From Clostridiales bacterium (GTDB lineage Bacteria > Bacillota > Clostridia > Christensenellales > CAG-138), in NCBI GenBank assembly GCA_019416935.1, contig DXWI01000010.1, forward strand, positions 1 through 64,000: a stretch of 64,000 nt of DNA, written 5' to 3'. The translations under genes were made by a program, and so were the position numbers. Shown here piece after piece: positions 51,171-59,814 of the stretch. A model generated the notes under the pieces. The model was given only the letters and a program-made list of their open reading frames with translations, did not search any database and was not told the DNA's origin. Position 1 is the stretch's first letter. Every line of letters begins with the position of its first letter.

Positions 51171-52672
51171 ATATACCATTCCGACAGCCGGGAAACCCCT
51201 GCTAACTGCACGTACATGCACAAAGTTGAGGTTACCGATAAGGATACCCTGCTCCAGGCCGTAGCACGCGACTATGTCTGCGCCGAGTATAAGGACGGAT
51301 ACCGGAGCAACGATAACTTCCTCGGCTCAGACTGCCTGCCGGTGGACTGTGACAACGATCACAGCGATGATCCGGAAGCATGGGTCTACCCGTCCGACGT
51401 TGCAAACGCGTTCCCCGGCGTGGCGTTCGCGGTCCATTACAGTCGGAACCACATGAAGATGAAAGCGGGCAAAGCAGCAAGACCGAAGTTCCATGTATTC
51501 TTCTCCATCGCTCGCGTCACGGATGCCGGTCAGTACAGTGAACTGAAGAAGCTGGTGAATACGATCTTCCCGTACTTCGATACCAAGGCGCTCGACGCTG
51601 CCCGGTTCTTCTTCGGAACACAGAAACCGCAGGTCGAGATCTTCGACGGGCCAATGACGCTCTCCACATTTCTTGCAGACGATGATTTCGACGCTGATCT
51701 GGATTCCGGCAGTTACGGTGACATCGTGATCCCGGAAGGCAGCCGCAACGCTACCCTCTCGCACTACGCCGGTCGCATCCTGAAGCGGTTCGGGAACACG
51801 GAAGAAGCGCATACCCATTTCGAGGAAGTGGCCGCCTGCTGCCAGCCGCTGCTGGAACCAGCAGAGCTCTACACGATCTGGCGCAGCGCACAGCGGTTCT
51901 ATGAAAAGATCGCCTCGCAGGACGGGTATATCCCGCCGGAGCAGTACAACCAGGACCTGCAGCTCAAGCCAACCGACTACTCCGACGTCGGTCAGGCCAC
52001 CGTGCTCTCGAGGGAATACGAGGACCGCCTCCGCTACTCGCCCTCGACGGACTTTCTCGTCTACAACGGACGGTTCTGGGAGGAGTCCAAGCCCAAGGCG
52101 CAGGCCATCGCGCAGGAGCTCACTTCCCGGCAGCTGGACGAGGCCGATACCGAGATCAAGAAGGCGACCGATGAGCTCATGAAGAACGGTGCATGGGAGC
52201 TCTTGGCATCCATGGGTCCGAAGAAAGCAGCGGCGGTGTTCAACGCGGAACAGGCAAGGTCCTACCAGAAGTATGAGAACGCGACCACGTACCGGAACTT
52301 TGCCATCAAACGCAGGGACTCGAAGTACATCGCTGCCGCCATGAAGGAAGTGCACCCCATGGTCGAAATCGATCAGAAGGCGCTGGATGCGGACGAGTAT
52401 CTGCTGAACACACCGTATGCCACATACGATCTTCGTGTCGGGCTCTCCTCCGCGCAGGATCATAACGCGTCGGACCTGATCACAAAGCAGACCACCGTCG
52501 ACCCGTCGGATGAGGGCATGGAGATCTGGGAGGATGCGCTTTCCACCTTCTTTTGCGGCGACAAAGACCTCATCCGCTATGTGCAGGATATCGCCGGGCT
52601 CTCTGCCATCGGCAAGGTCTGCGTCGAGGGGCTCATCATCGCATACGGAGAAGGCCGGAACGGAAAGTCTAC
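51171..52672 (+). pseudogene. Truncated phage primase/helicase (D5/P4 type)
   Basis: The frame encodes the N-terminal archaeo-eukaryotic primase-like part of a phage replication protein (YRSNDNFLGSDCLPVDCDND, with the DCDND catalytic acids) and a D5-type linker region. It stops matching directly after the Walker A of the helicase (YGEGRNGKST), where foreign sequence begins near 52673. Homologous codons also extend upstream of the first ATG (51216) to about 51171, where only a TAA and an out-of-frame ATG (51164) are found, so the native start is lost too. Both ends are broken; no active helicase can result. Confidence 0.75.
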
Positions 52673-53524
52673 AGTATCCATATGTCTGCGTTATCACAGT
52701 CTGAGATGTATGGGGATGGAACAACGGAGCCCCTGTCCGTTGACTTAATATCCCTGAACAGGCGAAAGGAACATCTTGGAAGATGTACAGCCACAGAGAT
52801 GTTCGAAAGAATATGGAACGGAGGCATGCCGGGGCACAGAAGTGGCAAATACAGAGACCGGGATGTTTTCTACAGTTCTTATATTCAAACCTACATCAAC
52901 CGTGATGTTACGGATATGATTCCGGGTGTGGACAAACTGCTTTTTGCCGATTTTATCAGAGCGGCTGCCTGCCGTGCCGGGCAGATGCTGAACGTGCATG
53001 ATATTGCACAGGATATAGGCGTTTCAGATGATACTGCGAGAAGATGGCTTCAGGTACTGGAAAAGTCGGAAGTGATCTTCTATTTGAGACCCTATTCCAA
53101 TAATCTTTTGAAACGGACAATCAAGACGCCGAAGATGTATTTCTTCGATACGGGACTCGTTGCTTATCTTACGAAGTATTCGAGCCCGGAAATCCTGATG
53201 AATGGAGCCATGAATGGCGCAATCTTGGAAAACTATACGGTAAATGAGATACGGAAAACATGGCTGAACAGCGCAAAAGAATGCCTGCTTTACTATTATC
53301 GTGACAAGGACACCAACGAGATCGATATGGTGATCGAAGCGGATGGAGAACTTCATCCTTTGGAAATCAAGAAAAGCACGAACCCGGGAACGGAACTGGT
53401 ATCTGCCTTTACTGTTCTGGACAAAGGTTCAGTTCCAAGAGGAACGGGTGCAATCCTTTGCCTGAGAGAAGACCTTTCGGCAATCGATCGGAGCACATTC
53501 ATCCTCCCGATTTGGATGATATGA
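52673..53524 (+). pseudogene. C-terminal two thirds of an AAA_14/DUF4143 ATPase
   Basis: From ATG 52682 the frame gives 280 residues of the DUF4143 family: the post-ATPase segment, a winged-helix part (LNVHDIAQDIGVSDDTARRW) and the nuclease-like C-terminal domain with EIDMVIEADGELHPLEIKKS. The N-terminal AAA domain with Walker A/B is missing. It is fused at its 5' edge to the phage primase remnant. The DNA is more AT-rich than the flanking phage genes. DUF4143 ATPases are widespread accessory proteins of unclear role; this copy should be inactive. Confidence 0.75.
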
Positions 53525-53600
53525 GCATAATGCACATGAGATCCATGGTTTTTGCATATATTTTGGCTTGTTATATGCAGAACAAGTTGATGTAAGTAAC

Positions 53601-53656
53601 AAGATTCCCTTAACGTGATAAAGATTCCCTTAAAAACGATGGAAAAATAAGGGAAA
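53601..53656. repeat. Short direct and inverted repeats behind the DUF4143 remnant
   Basis: AAGATTCCCTTAA occurs at 53601-53613 and again at 53621-53633 (20 bp period), and TAAGGGAA (inverted) follows near 53648-53655. They may mark the edge of the inserted DNA. Confidence 0.5.
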
Positions 53657-53672
53657 CGATCAACAATTAATG

Positions 53673-53694
53673 AGCATCTGTGAGAGCAGGTGCT
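53673..53694 (+). terminator. Terminator ahead of the phage head genes
   Basis: AGCATCTG/CAGGTGCT (53673-53680 and 53687-53694) followed by TTTTT. It would insulate the portal operon from the remnants upstream. Confidence 0.7.
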
Positions 53695-53720
53695 TTTTTA
53701 TGCCCAAAAGGAGGTAATAC

Positions 53721-55049
53721 ATGAGCATTTTCAGCGGATTGTTCAAATCAAGGGACAAGCCTGTGAACCGGACGCCCGGCAGCAGTTTTGCCTTTTACAT
53801 GGGCGGGAGCTCCTCCGGCAAGATCGTAAACGAGCGCAGCGCCATGCAGATGACGGCGGTGTACGCCTGCGTGCGTATCCTGTCGGAAGCGATCGCAGGA
53901 CTCCCGCTGCACCTTTACCGGTATAAGGAGGACGGCGGCAAAGAGAAGGCGACGGGTCACCCGCTGTACCTGCTGCTGCATGATGAACCGAACCCGGAGA
54001 TGAGTTCGTTCGTGTTCCGGGAAACACTCATGACGCACCTGCTGCTCTACGGCAACGCCTACGCACAGATCATCCGGAACGGCAAAGGCGAGATCGTCGG
54101 TCTCTACCCGCTCATGGCAAACAAGATGAGCGTGAACCGGGACACCAATGGCCGGTTGTACTACCAGTACCAGCGTTCTTCGGACGAGGCGCATACGACT
54201 AAGGGTGACCTGGTCGTGCTCATGCCGTCGGACGTACTGCACATCCCCGGGCTCGGATTTGACGGGCTGGTTGGATACTCGCCCATCGCCATGGCCAAAA
54301 ACGCCATCGGCCTTGCGATCGCTACGGAGGAGTACGGCAGCAAGTTTTTTGCAAACGGTGCCGCGCCTTCCGGCGTGCTGGAGCATCCGGGCACGATCAA
54401 GGACCCGGCAAAGGTCCGCGATGCATGGATGAGCCAGTTCGGAGGCAGCTCCAATTCCGGGAAGATCGCTGTGCTGGAAGAAGGCATGAAGTACACGCCA
54501 ATCTCCATTTCTCCGGAGCAGGCACAGTTCCTCGAGACGCGCAAATTCCAGATCAACGAGATAGCTCGAATCTTCAGGGTCCCGCCGCATATGGTTGGAG
54601 ACCTTGAGAAGTCGAGCTTTTCCAATATAGAGCAGCAATCCCTTGAGTTCGTAAAGTACACGCTCGACCCATGGGTCGTGAGATGGGAGCAGTCGATCCA
54701 GCGTTCTCTGCTATTGCCTTCGGAGAAGCAGAGGTACTTCGTGAAATTCAATGTGGAAGGCCTGCTCCGGGGCGACTACCAGAGCCGGATGTCCGGGTAC
54801 GCCACGGCAAGACAGAACGGATGGATGAGCGCAAACGACATCCGGGAACTGGAGAACCTCGACCGCATATCCGAAGAAGATGGCGGCGATCTCTATCTCG
54901 TAAACGGCAACATGCTCCCACTTTCCAAGGCGGGTGCTTTTGCAAATACCGAATCCGATGGAAAGGAGGACGGAACCAATGAAGAACAGGAAGTTCTGGA
55001 ACTGGATAAACCAGGCGGACGAAAGCGCTCCGGGAGAGAGAGTTCTTGA
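53721..55049 (+). CDS. Phage portal protein, HK97/SPP1-type
   Basis: A 442-residue portal subunit forming the dodecameric DNA gate at the capsid vertex. It shows the HK97-like portal signatures YACVRILSEAIAGLPLHLYR, the NPEMSSFVFRETLMTHLLLYGNAY region split as SSFVFRETLMTHLLLYGNAY, and the C-terminal ARIFRVPPHMVGDLEKSSFSN crown/clip region (RVPPHMVGDLEKSSF). It is normally preceded by terminase genes, which are absent here. AAAGGAGG precedes the ATG. It overlaps the protease gene. Confidence 0.93.
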   Translation: MSIFSGLFKSRDKPVNRTPGSSFAFYMGGSSSGKIVNERSAMQMTAVYACVRILSEAIAGLPLHLYRYKEDGGKEKATGHPLYLLLHDEPNPEMSSFVFRETLMTHLLLYGNAYAQIIRNGKGEIVGLYPLMANKMSVNRDTNGRLYYQYQRSSDEAHTTKGDLVVLMPSDVLHIPGLGFDGLVGYSPIAMAKNAIGLAIATEEYGSKFFANGAAPSGVLEHPGTIKDPAKVRDAWMSQFGGSSNSGKIAVLEEGMKYTPISISPEQAQFLETRKFQINEIARIFRVPPHMVGDLEKSSFSNIEQQSLEFVKYTLDPWVVRWEQSIQRSLLLPSEKQRYFVKFNVEGLLRGDYQSRMSGYATARQNGWMSANDIRELENLDRISEEDGGDLYLVNGNMLPLSKAGAFANTESDGKEDGTNEEQEVLELDKPGGRKRSGRESS

Positions 55050-55692
55050 GCTCTACGGCACGATTGCCGAGGAAAGCTGGTTTGACGACGACATCACACC
55101 CGCCATGTTCAAAGATGAGCTCTTTTCCGGCAGCGGCCCGATCACCGTCTGGATCAATTCACCCGGCGGCGACTGTATCGCGGCAAGCCAGATCTACACC
55201 ATGCTCATGGACTACAAGGGCGACGTCACGGTCAAGATCGACGGCGTTGCGGCTTCCGCTGCGTCCGTTGTCGCTATGGCCGGAACGAAAGTGCTGATCG
55301 CACCGACCGCGCTCATGATGATCCATAACCCGGCGACAATGGCATTTGGCGATCATGCGGACATGGAAAAAGCAATCGACATGCTCTCCGAGGTCAAGGA
55401 AAGCATCATCAACGCGTATGAACTGAAGACCGGGCTTTCCCGGGTGCAGCTTTCCCACATGATGGACGACACCACGTGGATGAATGCAAAGCGGGCCGTG
55501 GAGCTTGGCTTTGCGGACGGCATCCTCATGGATGAAAAGCACAGTACCGATGCCGAGGGCTATGCGTTCTCCGCTTCTGCGGTGGAACGGGTTCTGATCA
55601 ACAAGATCTCCGGCAAACGCAAGCCGGAGCCGAAACCTGCCGGACGATCCGTACAGGAACTGAAGGCTGAACTCTACAAAAAACTACTGTAA
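54979..55692 (+). CDS. ClpP-like prohead protease
   Basis: A 237-residue serine protease that trims capsid proteins during head maturation. The ClpP fold is clear: NSPGGDCIAASQIY (oxyanion strand), the nucleophile in VAASAASVVAMAG, and the catalytic histidine in MMIHNPAT. The ATG at 54979 has AAGGAGGA upstream and lies within the portal's 3' end. Upstream in-frame ATGs at 54934 and 54958 lack such a site. It lies between portal and capsid, the standard HK97 order. Confidence 0.9.
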   Translation: MKNRKFWNWINQADESAPGERVLELYGTIAEESWFDDDITPAMFKDELFSGSGPITVWINSPGGDCIAASQIYTMLMDYKGDVTVKIDGVAASAASVVAMAGTKVLIAPTALMMIHNPATMAFGDHADMEKAIDMLSEVKESIINAYELKTGLSRVQLSHMMDDTTWMNAKRAVELGFADGILMDEKHSTDAEGYAFSASAVERVLINKISGKRKPEPKPAGRSVQELKAELYKKLL

Positions 55693-55708
55693 CAGGAGGA
55701 TTCTTTTC

Positions 55709-56890
55709 ATGAACATTACTGAACTTCGCAACAAGAGAGCCGCTCTGTGGAACACCATGGAAGGTTTTCTCAACACCCACAGAAACGATATGGGCGTGCT
55801 GTCCGCCGAGGACGATGCGACCTATTCCAAGATGGAAGCGGAACTCGATGCCCTGACCAACGAGGTCAAGCGCATGGAGCGCCGTGACGCGCATGAGGCC
55901 GAACTAAACAAGCCCATGAGCGAGCCCCTGACCGCCGCTCCCGAAAAGACGGCGCAGATGGACAGGAAGTCCGGCAGAGCGTCGGATGCGTATAAGGAGG
56001 ACTTCGGTCGCCACCTCCGCGGTAAGACCCTGCTCCACAACGTGCTCTCCACGACCCCTGGTCAGGACGGCGGATTCCTTGTTCCGACGGATTTTGAGCA
56101 TAACATTGTGGCTGCGCTGGACGAGGAGAACGTGATCCGTCGCCTTGCCAAGGTCATCACCACGCAGCATGAGCGTAAGGTCCCCGTGGCGGTCGGCCAC
56201 TCCACCGCACAGTGGACTGCTGAGAACGCTGCCTACACCGAGAGCAATCCCACCTTCGGCCAGAAGCAGATCGACGCGTTCAAGCTCACCGATCTCTGCC
56301 GTGTCAGCGTGGAACTGCTGCAGGACTCCGAGTTCGACATCGAGGACTACCTCATCCGTGAGTTCGCCCGTGCGTTCGGCATCGCCGAAGAGCAGGCGTT
56401 CTGCGTCGGCACCGGTACCAACCAGCCCACCGGCATCTTCACCGCGAACGGCGGTACCGTCGGCGTCACCGCTGCCAGCCAGACCGCGATCACTGCGGAC
56501 GAGGTCATCAGCCTCGTGTACGCGCTGAAGTCCCCGTACCGCAGGAACGCCAAGTTCCTCATGAACGACGCTACGGTCTCCATTCTCCGCAAGCTGAAGG
56601 ACGGCAACGGCGCGTATCTCTGGCAGCCCTCCGTACAGGCGGGTCAGCCGGATAAGCTGCTGGGCTACGAGCTCTACACGAGTCCGTACGTTCCCGCCGT
56701 CGCTTCCGGTGCGCTGACCATCGCGTTCGGTGATTTCAAGAATTACTGGATCGGTGACCGTGCGGGCCGTACCGTGCAGAGGCTCAATGAGCTCTACGCC
56801 ACCAACGGCCAGATCGGTTACGTTGCGACCGAGCGTGTGGACGGCAAGGTCATCTTGCCTGAAGCGATTCAACTTCTGCAGCAGGCGTAA
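55709..56890 (+). CDS. HK97-fold major capsid protein
   Basis: A 393-residue capsid protein. An N-terminal charged helical delta/scaffolding part (about 1-95) is followed by the HK97 body, starting near DGGFLVPTDFEHNIVAALDE and including the FLMNDATVSILRKLKDGNG spine region. The delta part is presumably removed by the preceding protease, at an undetermined site after the coiled coil. AGGAGGA precedes the ATG. Confidence 0.94.
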   Translation: MNITELRNKRAALWNTMEGFLNTHRNDMGVLSAEDDATYSKMEAELDALTNEVKRMERRDAHEAELNKPMSEPLTAAPEKTAQMDRKSGRASDAYKEDFGRHLRGKTLLHNVLSTTPGQDGGFLVPTDFEHNIVAALDEENVIRRLAKVITTQHERKVPVAVGHSTAQWTAENAAYTESNPTFGQKQIDAFKLTDLCRVSVELLQDSEFDIEDYLIREFARAFGIAEEQAFCVGTGTNQPTGIFTANGGTVGVTAASQTAITADEVISLVYALKSPYRRNAKFLMNDATVSILRKLKDGNGAYLWQPSVQAGQPDKLLGYELYTSPYVPAVASGALTIAFGDFKNYWIGDRAGRTVQRLNELYATNGQIGYVATERVDGKVILPEAIQLLQQA

Positions 56891-56904
56891 GGAGGTGACG
56901 GGAT

Positions 56905-57174
56905 ATGGTAGGATGGGCACCGACACTGCAACCGCCCGAGCCGACCGGGCATAACACTCTGAACTACACCGAACAGGGCGGTGAAGTAACGCACATCGGT
57001 GGAACGCTTGTCATTGAAGAGGGAGCCGAGGTTGAAGGGCTTCCTCTTCCTTTCACCCCTGCAGCAGGTCAGGAAGAAAGCACAGCTACTACGGTGACCG
57101 CTTTGAAGGAGGACTTTAACGCGCTTCTTGTCAAATTGAAGGCGGCTGGTCTGATGCATGAAATCGAAAAATAA
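56905..57174 (+). CDS. Small phage structural protein (head fibre/decoration-like)
   Basis: An 89-residue protein directly behind the capsid gene. The middle has a short beta-like stretch (VTHIGGTLVIEEGAEVEG), and the end STATTVTALKEDFNALLVKL resembles the C-terminal helix of small head-fibre or decoration proteins from Firmicutes phages. The call rests on position and this ending; no firm domain is visible. GGAGGTGA precedes the ATG. Confidence 0.55.
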   Translation: MVGWAPTLQPPEPTGHNTLNYTEQGGEVTHIGGTLVIEEGAEVEGLPLPFTPAAGQEESTATTVTALKEDFNALLVKLKAAGLMHEIEK

Positions 57175-57189
57175 CAGGAGGCGGCAGAA

Positions 57190-57501
57190 ATGAACACGCT
57201 GCTTGAAAAAGTAAAAGCAAATCTGATCCTTGGTCATTCGGTAGACGATGAACTGCTTCTGATGTACATCTCTGCCGCCGTTTCCTATGCGGAAAGCTAC
57301 CAGCACATCGAGGCGGGCTACTACTCCACCCACGATATGCCGCCGACCACAGAACAGGCGGTCATCATGCTTGCCTCCCATTTCTACGAATCCCGCGATG
57401 GGTCCACGGGTGGATTCTTCGCGGATCGTCCGGAGGCGGCAAAGCAGGTATGGCACACGGTCAACCTACTCCTGCGCCTTGACAGGGATTGGAAGGTGTG
57501 A
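57190..57501 (+). CDS. Phage head-tail connector protein (gp6-like)
   Basis: A 103-residue all-helical connector that docks under the portal. The pattern of short helices (LLEKVKANLILGHSVDDELL then LMYISAAVSYAESY) and the late EQAVIMLASHFYESRDG helix is that of the gp6/YqbG-like DNA-packaging connectors. Its place between capsid and head-closure genes agrees. Confidence 0.8.
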   Translation: MNTLLEKVKANLILGHSVDDELLLMYISAAVSYAESYQHIEAGYYSTHDMPPTTEQAVIMLASHFYESRDGSTGGFFADRPEAAKQVWHTVNLLLRLDRDWKV

Positions 57502-57503
57502 GC

Positions 57504-57839
57504 ATGAGCTTTGGCAGAATGAACCGGCGGGCAAGCATTATAGAAGAAATCGTAGATAAGAACAGCGAGGGTTTCGCGTCCAAACAGGATGTGACCCTCG
57601 CTTCTGTTCCTATGTACCGGGAAGGCAGGCATGGCTCGGAGCGCTGGGCAAACCTTGCCACGTTCTCCGAAGCGACGGATCTGTTCCAGTTCCGGGCGAT
57701 CCCCGATGTGACCGTTACGACCTGCCAGCACATCCTGTGCGACGGCGAACGGTTCGACATCATCTCAGTGGAGAACGTTGGCGGCAGAGGCATGTACATC
57801 GAAGTGCTGGCAAAAAAGGTGGTGAGTTCCCGTGGCTAA
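57504..57839 (+). CDS. Phage head closure (head-tail adaptor) protein
   Basis: A 111-residue beta-rich protein of the SPP1 gp16/head-closure type. The signature is EGFASKQDVTLASVPMYREG with the following FRAIPDVTVTTCQHILCDG barrel strands. The ATG at 57504, two bases after the connector stop, is preferred to a TTG at 57489 because GGAAGG lies before it. It overlaps the next gene. Confidence 0.8.
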   Translation: MSFGRMNRRASIIEEIVDKNSEGFASKQDVTLASVPMYREGRHGSERWANLATFSEATDLFQFRAIPDVTVTTCQHILCDGERFDIISVENVGGRGMYIEVLAKKVVSSRG

Positions 57840-58263
57840 AGCAGATATCCAAATGCCGGAGAACTTCCTGAAAAGCATCCGGCGCCTCGGCTCCGAAGAG
57901 GACCGGATCGCAGAAAGCGTTCTGGAAGCCGGTGCCGAGATCGTTGAAACGAACGTCCGTTCCCGGCTTTCCGGGGTGATCGGCAGCGGGACGAAACTCC
58001 CCTCCCGGTCAACGGGGCAACTGCTCTCTTCGCTTGGCGTTTCCACAGTAAAGCTCGACCGCAGCGGGAACCACAACATCAAGGTCGGCTTTGCGGAACC
58101 GCGCTCCAGGGGCAAGAGCAATGCGAAGATTGCGAACATCCTCGAGTACGGGCGTCACGGACAGCCTGCAAAGCCGTTTCTGAAACCGGCGAAAACAGCG
58201 TCCAAGGCTGCATGCATTGAAGCGATGCGGCAGAAGTTCGATGAGGAGGTACAGAAGCTATGA
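57832..58263 (+). CDS. HK97 gp10-like tail completion protein
   Basis: A 143-residue protein starting at GTG within the head-closure gene. The family features are the N-terminal helix LKSIRRLGSEEDRIAESVL, a TGQLLSSLGVS turn, and NILEYGRHGQPAKPFLKPA near the C-terminus, typical of gp10/tail-joining proteins. Role: joining the tail tube to the closed head. Confidence 0.83.
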   Translation: MAKADIQMPENFLKSIRRLGSEEDRIAESVLEAGAEIVETNVRSRLSGVIGSGTKLPSRSTGQLLSSLGVSTVKLDRSGNHNIKVGFAEPRSRGKSNAKIANILEYGRHGQPAKPFLKPAKTASKAACIEAMRQKFDEEVQKL

Positions 58264-58610
58264 GCATACTGGAAGACCTGACCGCTCTGCTTCCCGTGCT
58301 GGATGTTCCTATGGAAACCGGCGTGTTTTCCAACATGGCTCCGGACCAGTATCTTGTGATCGTACCGCTTTCGGACAGCTTTGACCTGCACGCGGATAAC
58401 CAGCCCGGCGTGGATATTCAGGAAGCGCGGCTCTCCCTGTACTCGAAAGGCAGTTATACGGCTGTGAAGAACCGGCTGGTCCGGCTGCTGGTCAAAAGCG
58501 GATACACCATTACCGACCGGCAATACTTAGGCTTCGAGCCTGAATCCGGCTACCACCACTACACCGTGGATGTGGCCCAATACTACGAATATGAAACGGA
58601 GGAACGATAA
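58260..58610 (+). CDS. Phage tail terminator-like protein
   Basis: A 116-residue protein in the tail-terminator position, between the gp10-like gene and the major tail protein. A helix (ILEDLTALLPVLDVPMETG) and beta strands containing DQYLVIVPLSDSF fit the tail-completion fold that caps the tail tube. It overlaps the previous gene by ATGA and abuts the next start. Confidence 0.75.
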   Translation: MSILEDLTALLPVLDVPMETGVFSNMAPDQYLVIVPLSDSFDLHADNQPGVDIQEARLSLYSKGSYTAVKNRLVRLLVKSGYTITDRQYLGFEPESGYHHYTVDVAQYYEYETEER

Positions 58611-59207
58611 ATGGCAACAATCGGCCTTGATAAACTCTATTACGCACCGATCACGGAAGACGCGAACGGTGACGAAACCTACGGAACGCCTGCGGTCCTT
58701 GCAAAAGCGATCTCGGCAGAGCTTTCCGTTGAACTGAACGAAGCGATCCTCTACGCGGACGACGGTGCTGCGGAGGTCGTGAAGGAATTCAAGTCCGGCA
58801 CGCTCTCCCTCGGCATTGACGACATCGGAGCGGAAATCGCAAGCGCTCTTAGCGGCGCTACCATTGATAAGAACGGCGTAGTCATCTCCGGCTCGGACGA
58901 TGGCGGCGATCCTGTCGCTGTGGCGTTCCGTGCAAGGAAATCGAACGGAAAGTACCGCTATTACTGGCTGTACCGCGTCAAGTTCGGTATCCCGGCCACC
59001 AACCTGCAGACGAAGGGCGATTCGATCAGTTTCCAAACGCCTACCATCGAAGGCACGATCATGCGCCGCAACAAGGTGGACTATAACGATAACCATCCTT
59101 GGAAGGCTGAGGTTACCGAAGGTACTGAAGGCGTAAGCTCGGCAGTAATCAGCTCTTGGTATACAGCAGTGTACGAGCCGGACAACCCTTCCCCGGCTTC
59201 ATCCTGA
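58611..59207 (+). CDS. Major tail tube protein
   Basis: A 198-residue beta-rich tube subunit of the Firmicutes siphophage type. It opens with IGLDKLYYAPITEDANGDET and ends with a charged, proline-rich tail. Key family patterns are SAELSVELNEAILYADDG and FRARKSNGKYRYYWLYRVKF (split as FRARKSNGKYRYYW). It polymerises around the tape measure protein. It begins at the first base after the preceding stop. Confidence 0.87.
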   Translation: MATIGLDKLYYAPITEDANGDETYGTPAVLAKAISAELSVELNEAILYADDGAAEVVKEFKSGTLSLGIDDIGAEIASALSGATIDKNGVVISGSDDGGDPVAVAFRARKSNGKYRYYWLYRVKFGIPATNLQTKGDSISFQTPTIEGTIMRRNKVDYNDNHPWKAEVTEGTEGVSSAVISSWYTAVYEPDNPSPASS

Positions 59208-59224
59208 GTTGATGGAGGCAATAT

Positions 59225-59608
59225 ATGGAAAACGATCGCAGTGCATTCATTAACATTGGCGGGGATGAGTACGAGCTCATTCTGACTACGAAAGCCACCA
59301 GGGAGATCGCTGGCAGATACGGCGGTCTTGAGAATCTCGGGGATAAGCTTTTAAAGGGCGAAAACTTTGAGATGGCGATCAGCGAGATCGTGTGGCTCAT
59401 CACGCTTCTGGCCAATCAGAGCATTCTGATCTACAACCTGAAACATGCAGATAAACCGAAGCATGTCCTCACAACGGACGAGGTCGAGCTTTTGACGGTG
59501 CCTTCCGATCTTGGCGAATATAAGACGGCCATCACGGAAGCGTTGTATCGCGGCACGAAACGAAACATCGAAAGCGAGACAAACTCAAAAAACGCGCAAG
59601 TCGGGTAA
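59225..59608 (+). CDS. Tail assembly chaperone, short form (gpG-like)
   Basis: A 127-residue chaperone that coats the tape measure before tail polymerisation. The core ILTTKATREIAGRYGGLENL and the C-terminal ITEALYRGTKRN are typical of small Firmicutes tail chaperones. Its last codons contain the slippery heptamer A AAA AAC (59587-59593, in frame), so part of the product is extended by a -1 shift. Confidence 0.87.
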   Translation: MENDRSAFINIGGDEYELILTTKATREIAGRYGGLENLGDKLLKGENFEMAISEIVWLITLLANQSILIYNLKHADKPKHVLTTDEVELLTVPSDLGEYKTAITEALYRGTKRNIESETNSKNAQVG

Positions 59609-59796
59609 GCGACGAAGAGTTGTTTACCCGGCTGCTTTATTTCGGCATCGCTCAGCTTCATCTGACGCAGGATGAGGTCTGGACGATGCCTTTTGGCTTA
59701 TTGCTGGACCTGTTCGAATGCCACAAGCAGTACAACGGGCTGGCGGAGCCCAAGCGGGAGCATTTCATTGACGACATTATCCCGGACGGGATCTAA
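59225..59796 (+). CDS. Tail assembly chaperone, -1 frameshift product (gpGT-like)
   Basis: About 190 residues. Ribosomes that slip back one base at A AAA AAC (59587-59593) leave the first frame and continue into RASRVSDEELFTRLLYFGIA up to the TAA at 59794-59796. The second part matches the gpT-like half found in this position in siphophages, and recruits the tail tube protein to the tape measure. It has no start codon or ribosome site of its own, which supports translation only by frameshifting. Confidence 0.85.
59587..59593 (+). other. Programmed -1 ribosomal frameshift site
   Basis: A AAA AAC in the X XXY YYZ register relative to the chaperone frame (codons TCA AAA AAC). The zero frame stops 15 bases later at TAA, and the -1 frame stays open for 68 codons. 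Confidence 0.85.
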
Positions 59797-59814
59797 GGAA
59801 AGGAGGCGGTCCAT

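Noticed and set aside
51327..52724. 465-codon minus-strand frame opposite the phage primase
   Set aside because: Shadow of a GC-rich gene; no start signal and no motifs, whereas the plus strand has the DCDND primase acids.
53601..53656. CRISPR or phage attachment core
   Set aside because: Two 13 bp direct repeats with a 7-base gap are too short and too close for CRISPR, and no matching copy lies at the tRNA-Leu end.
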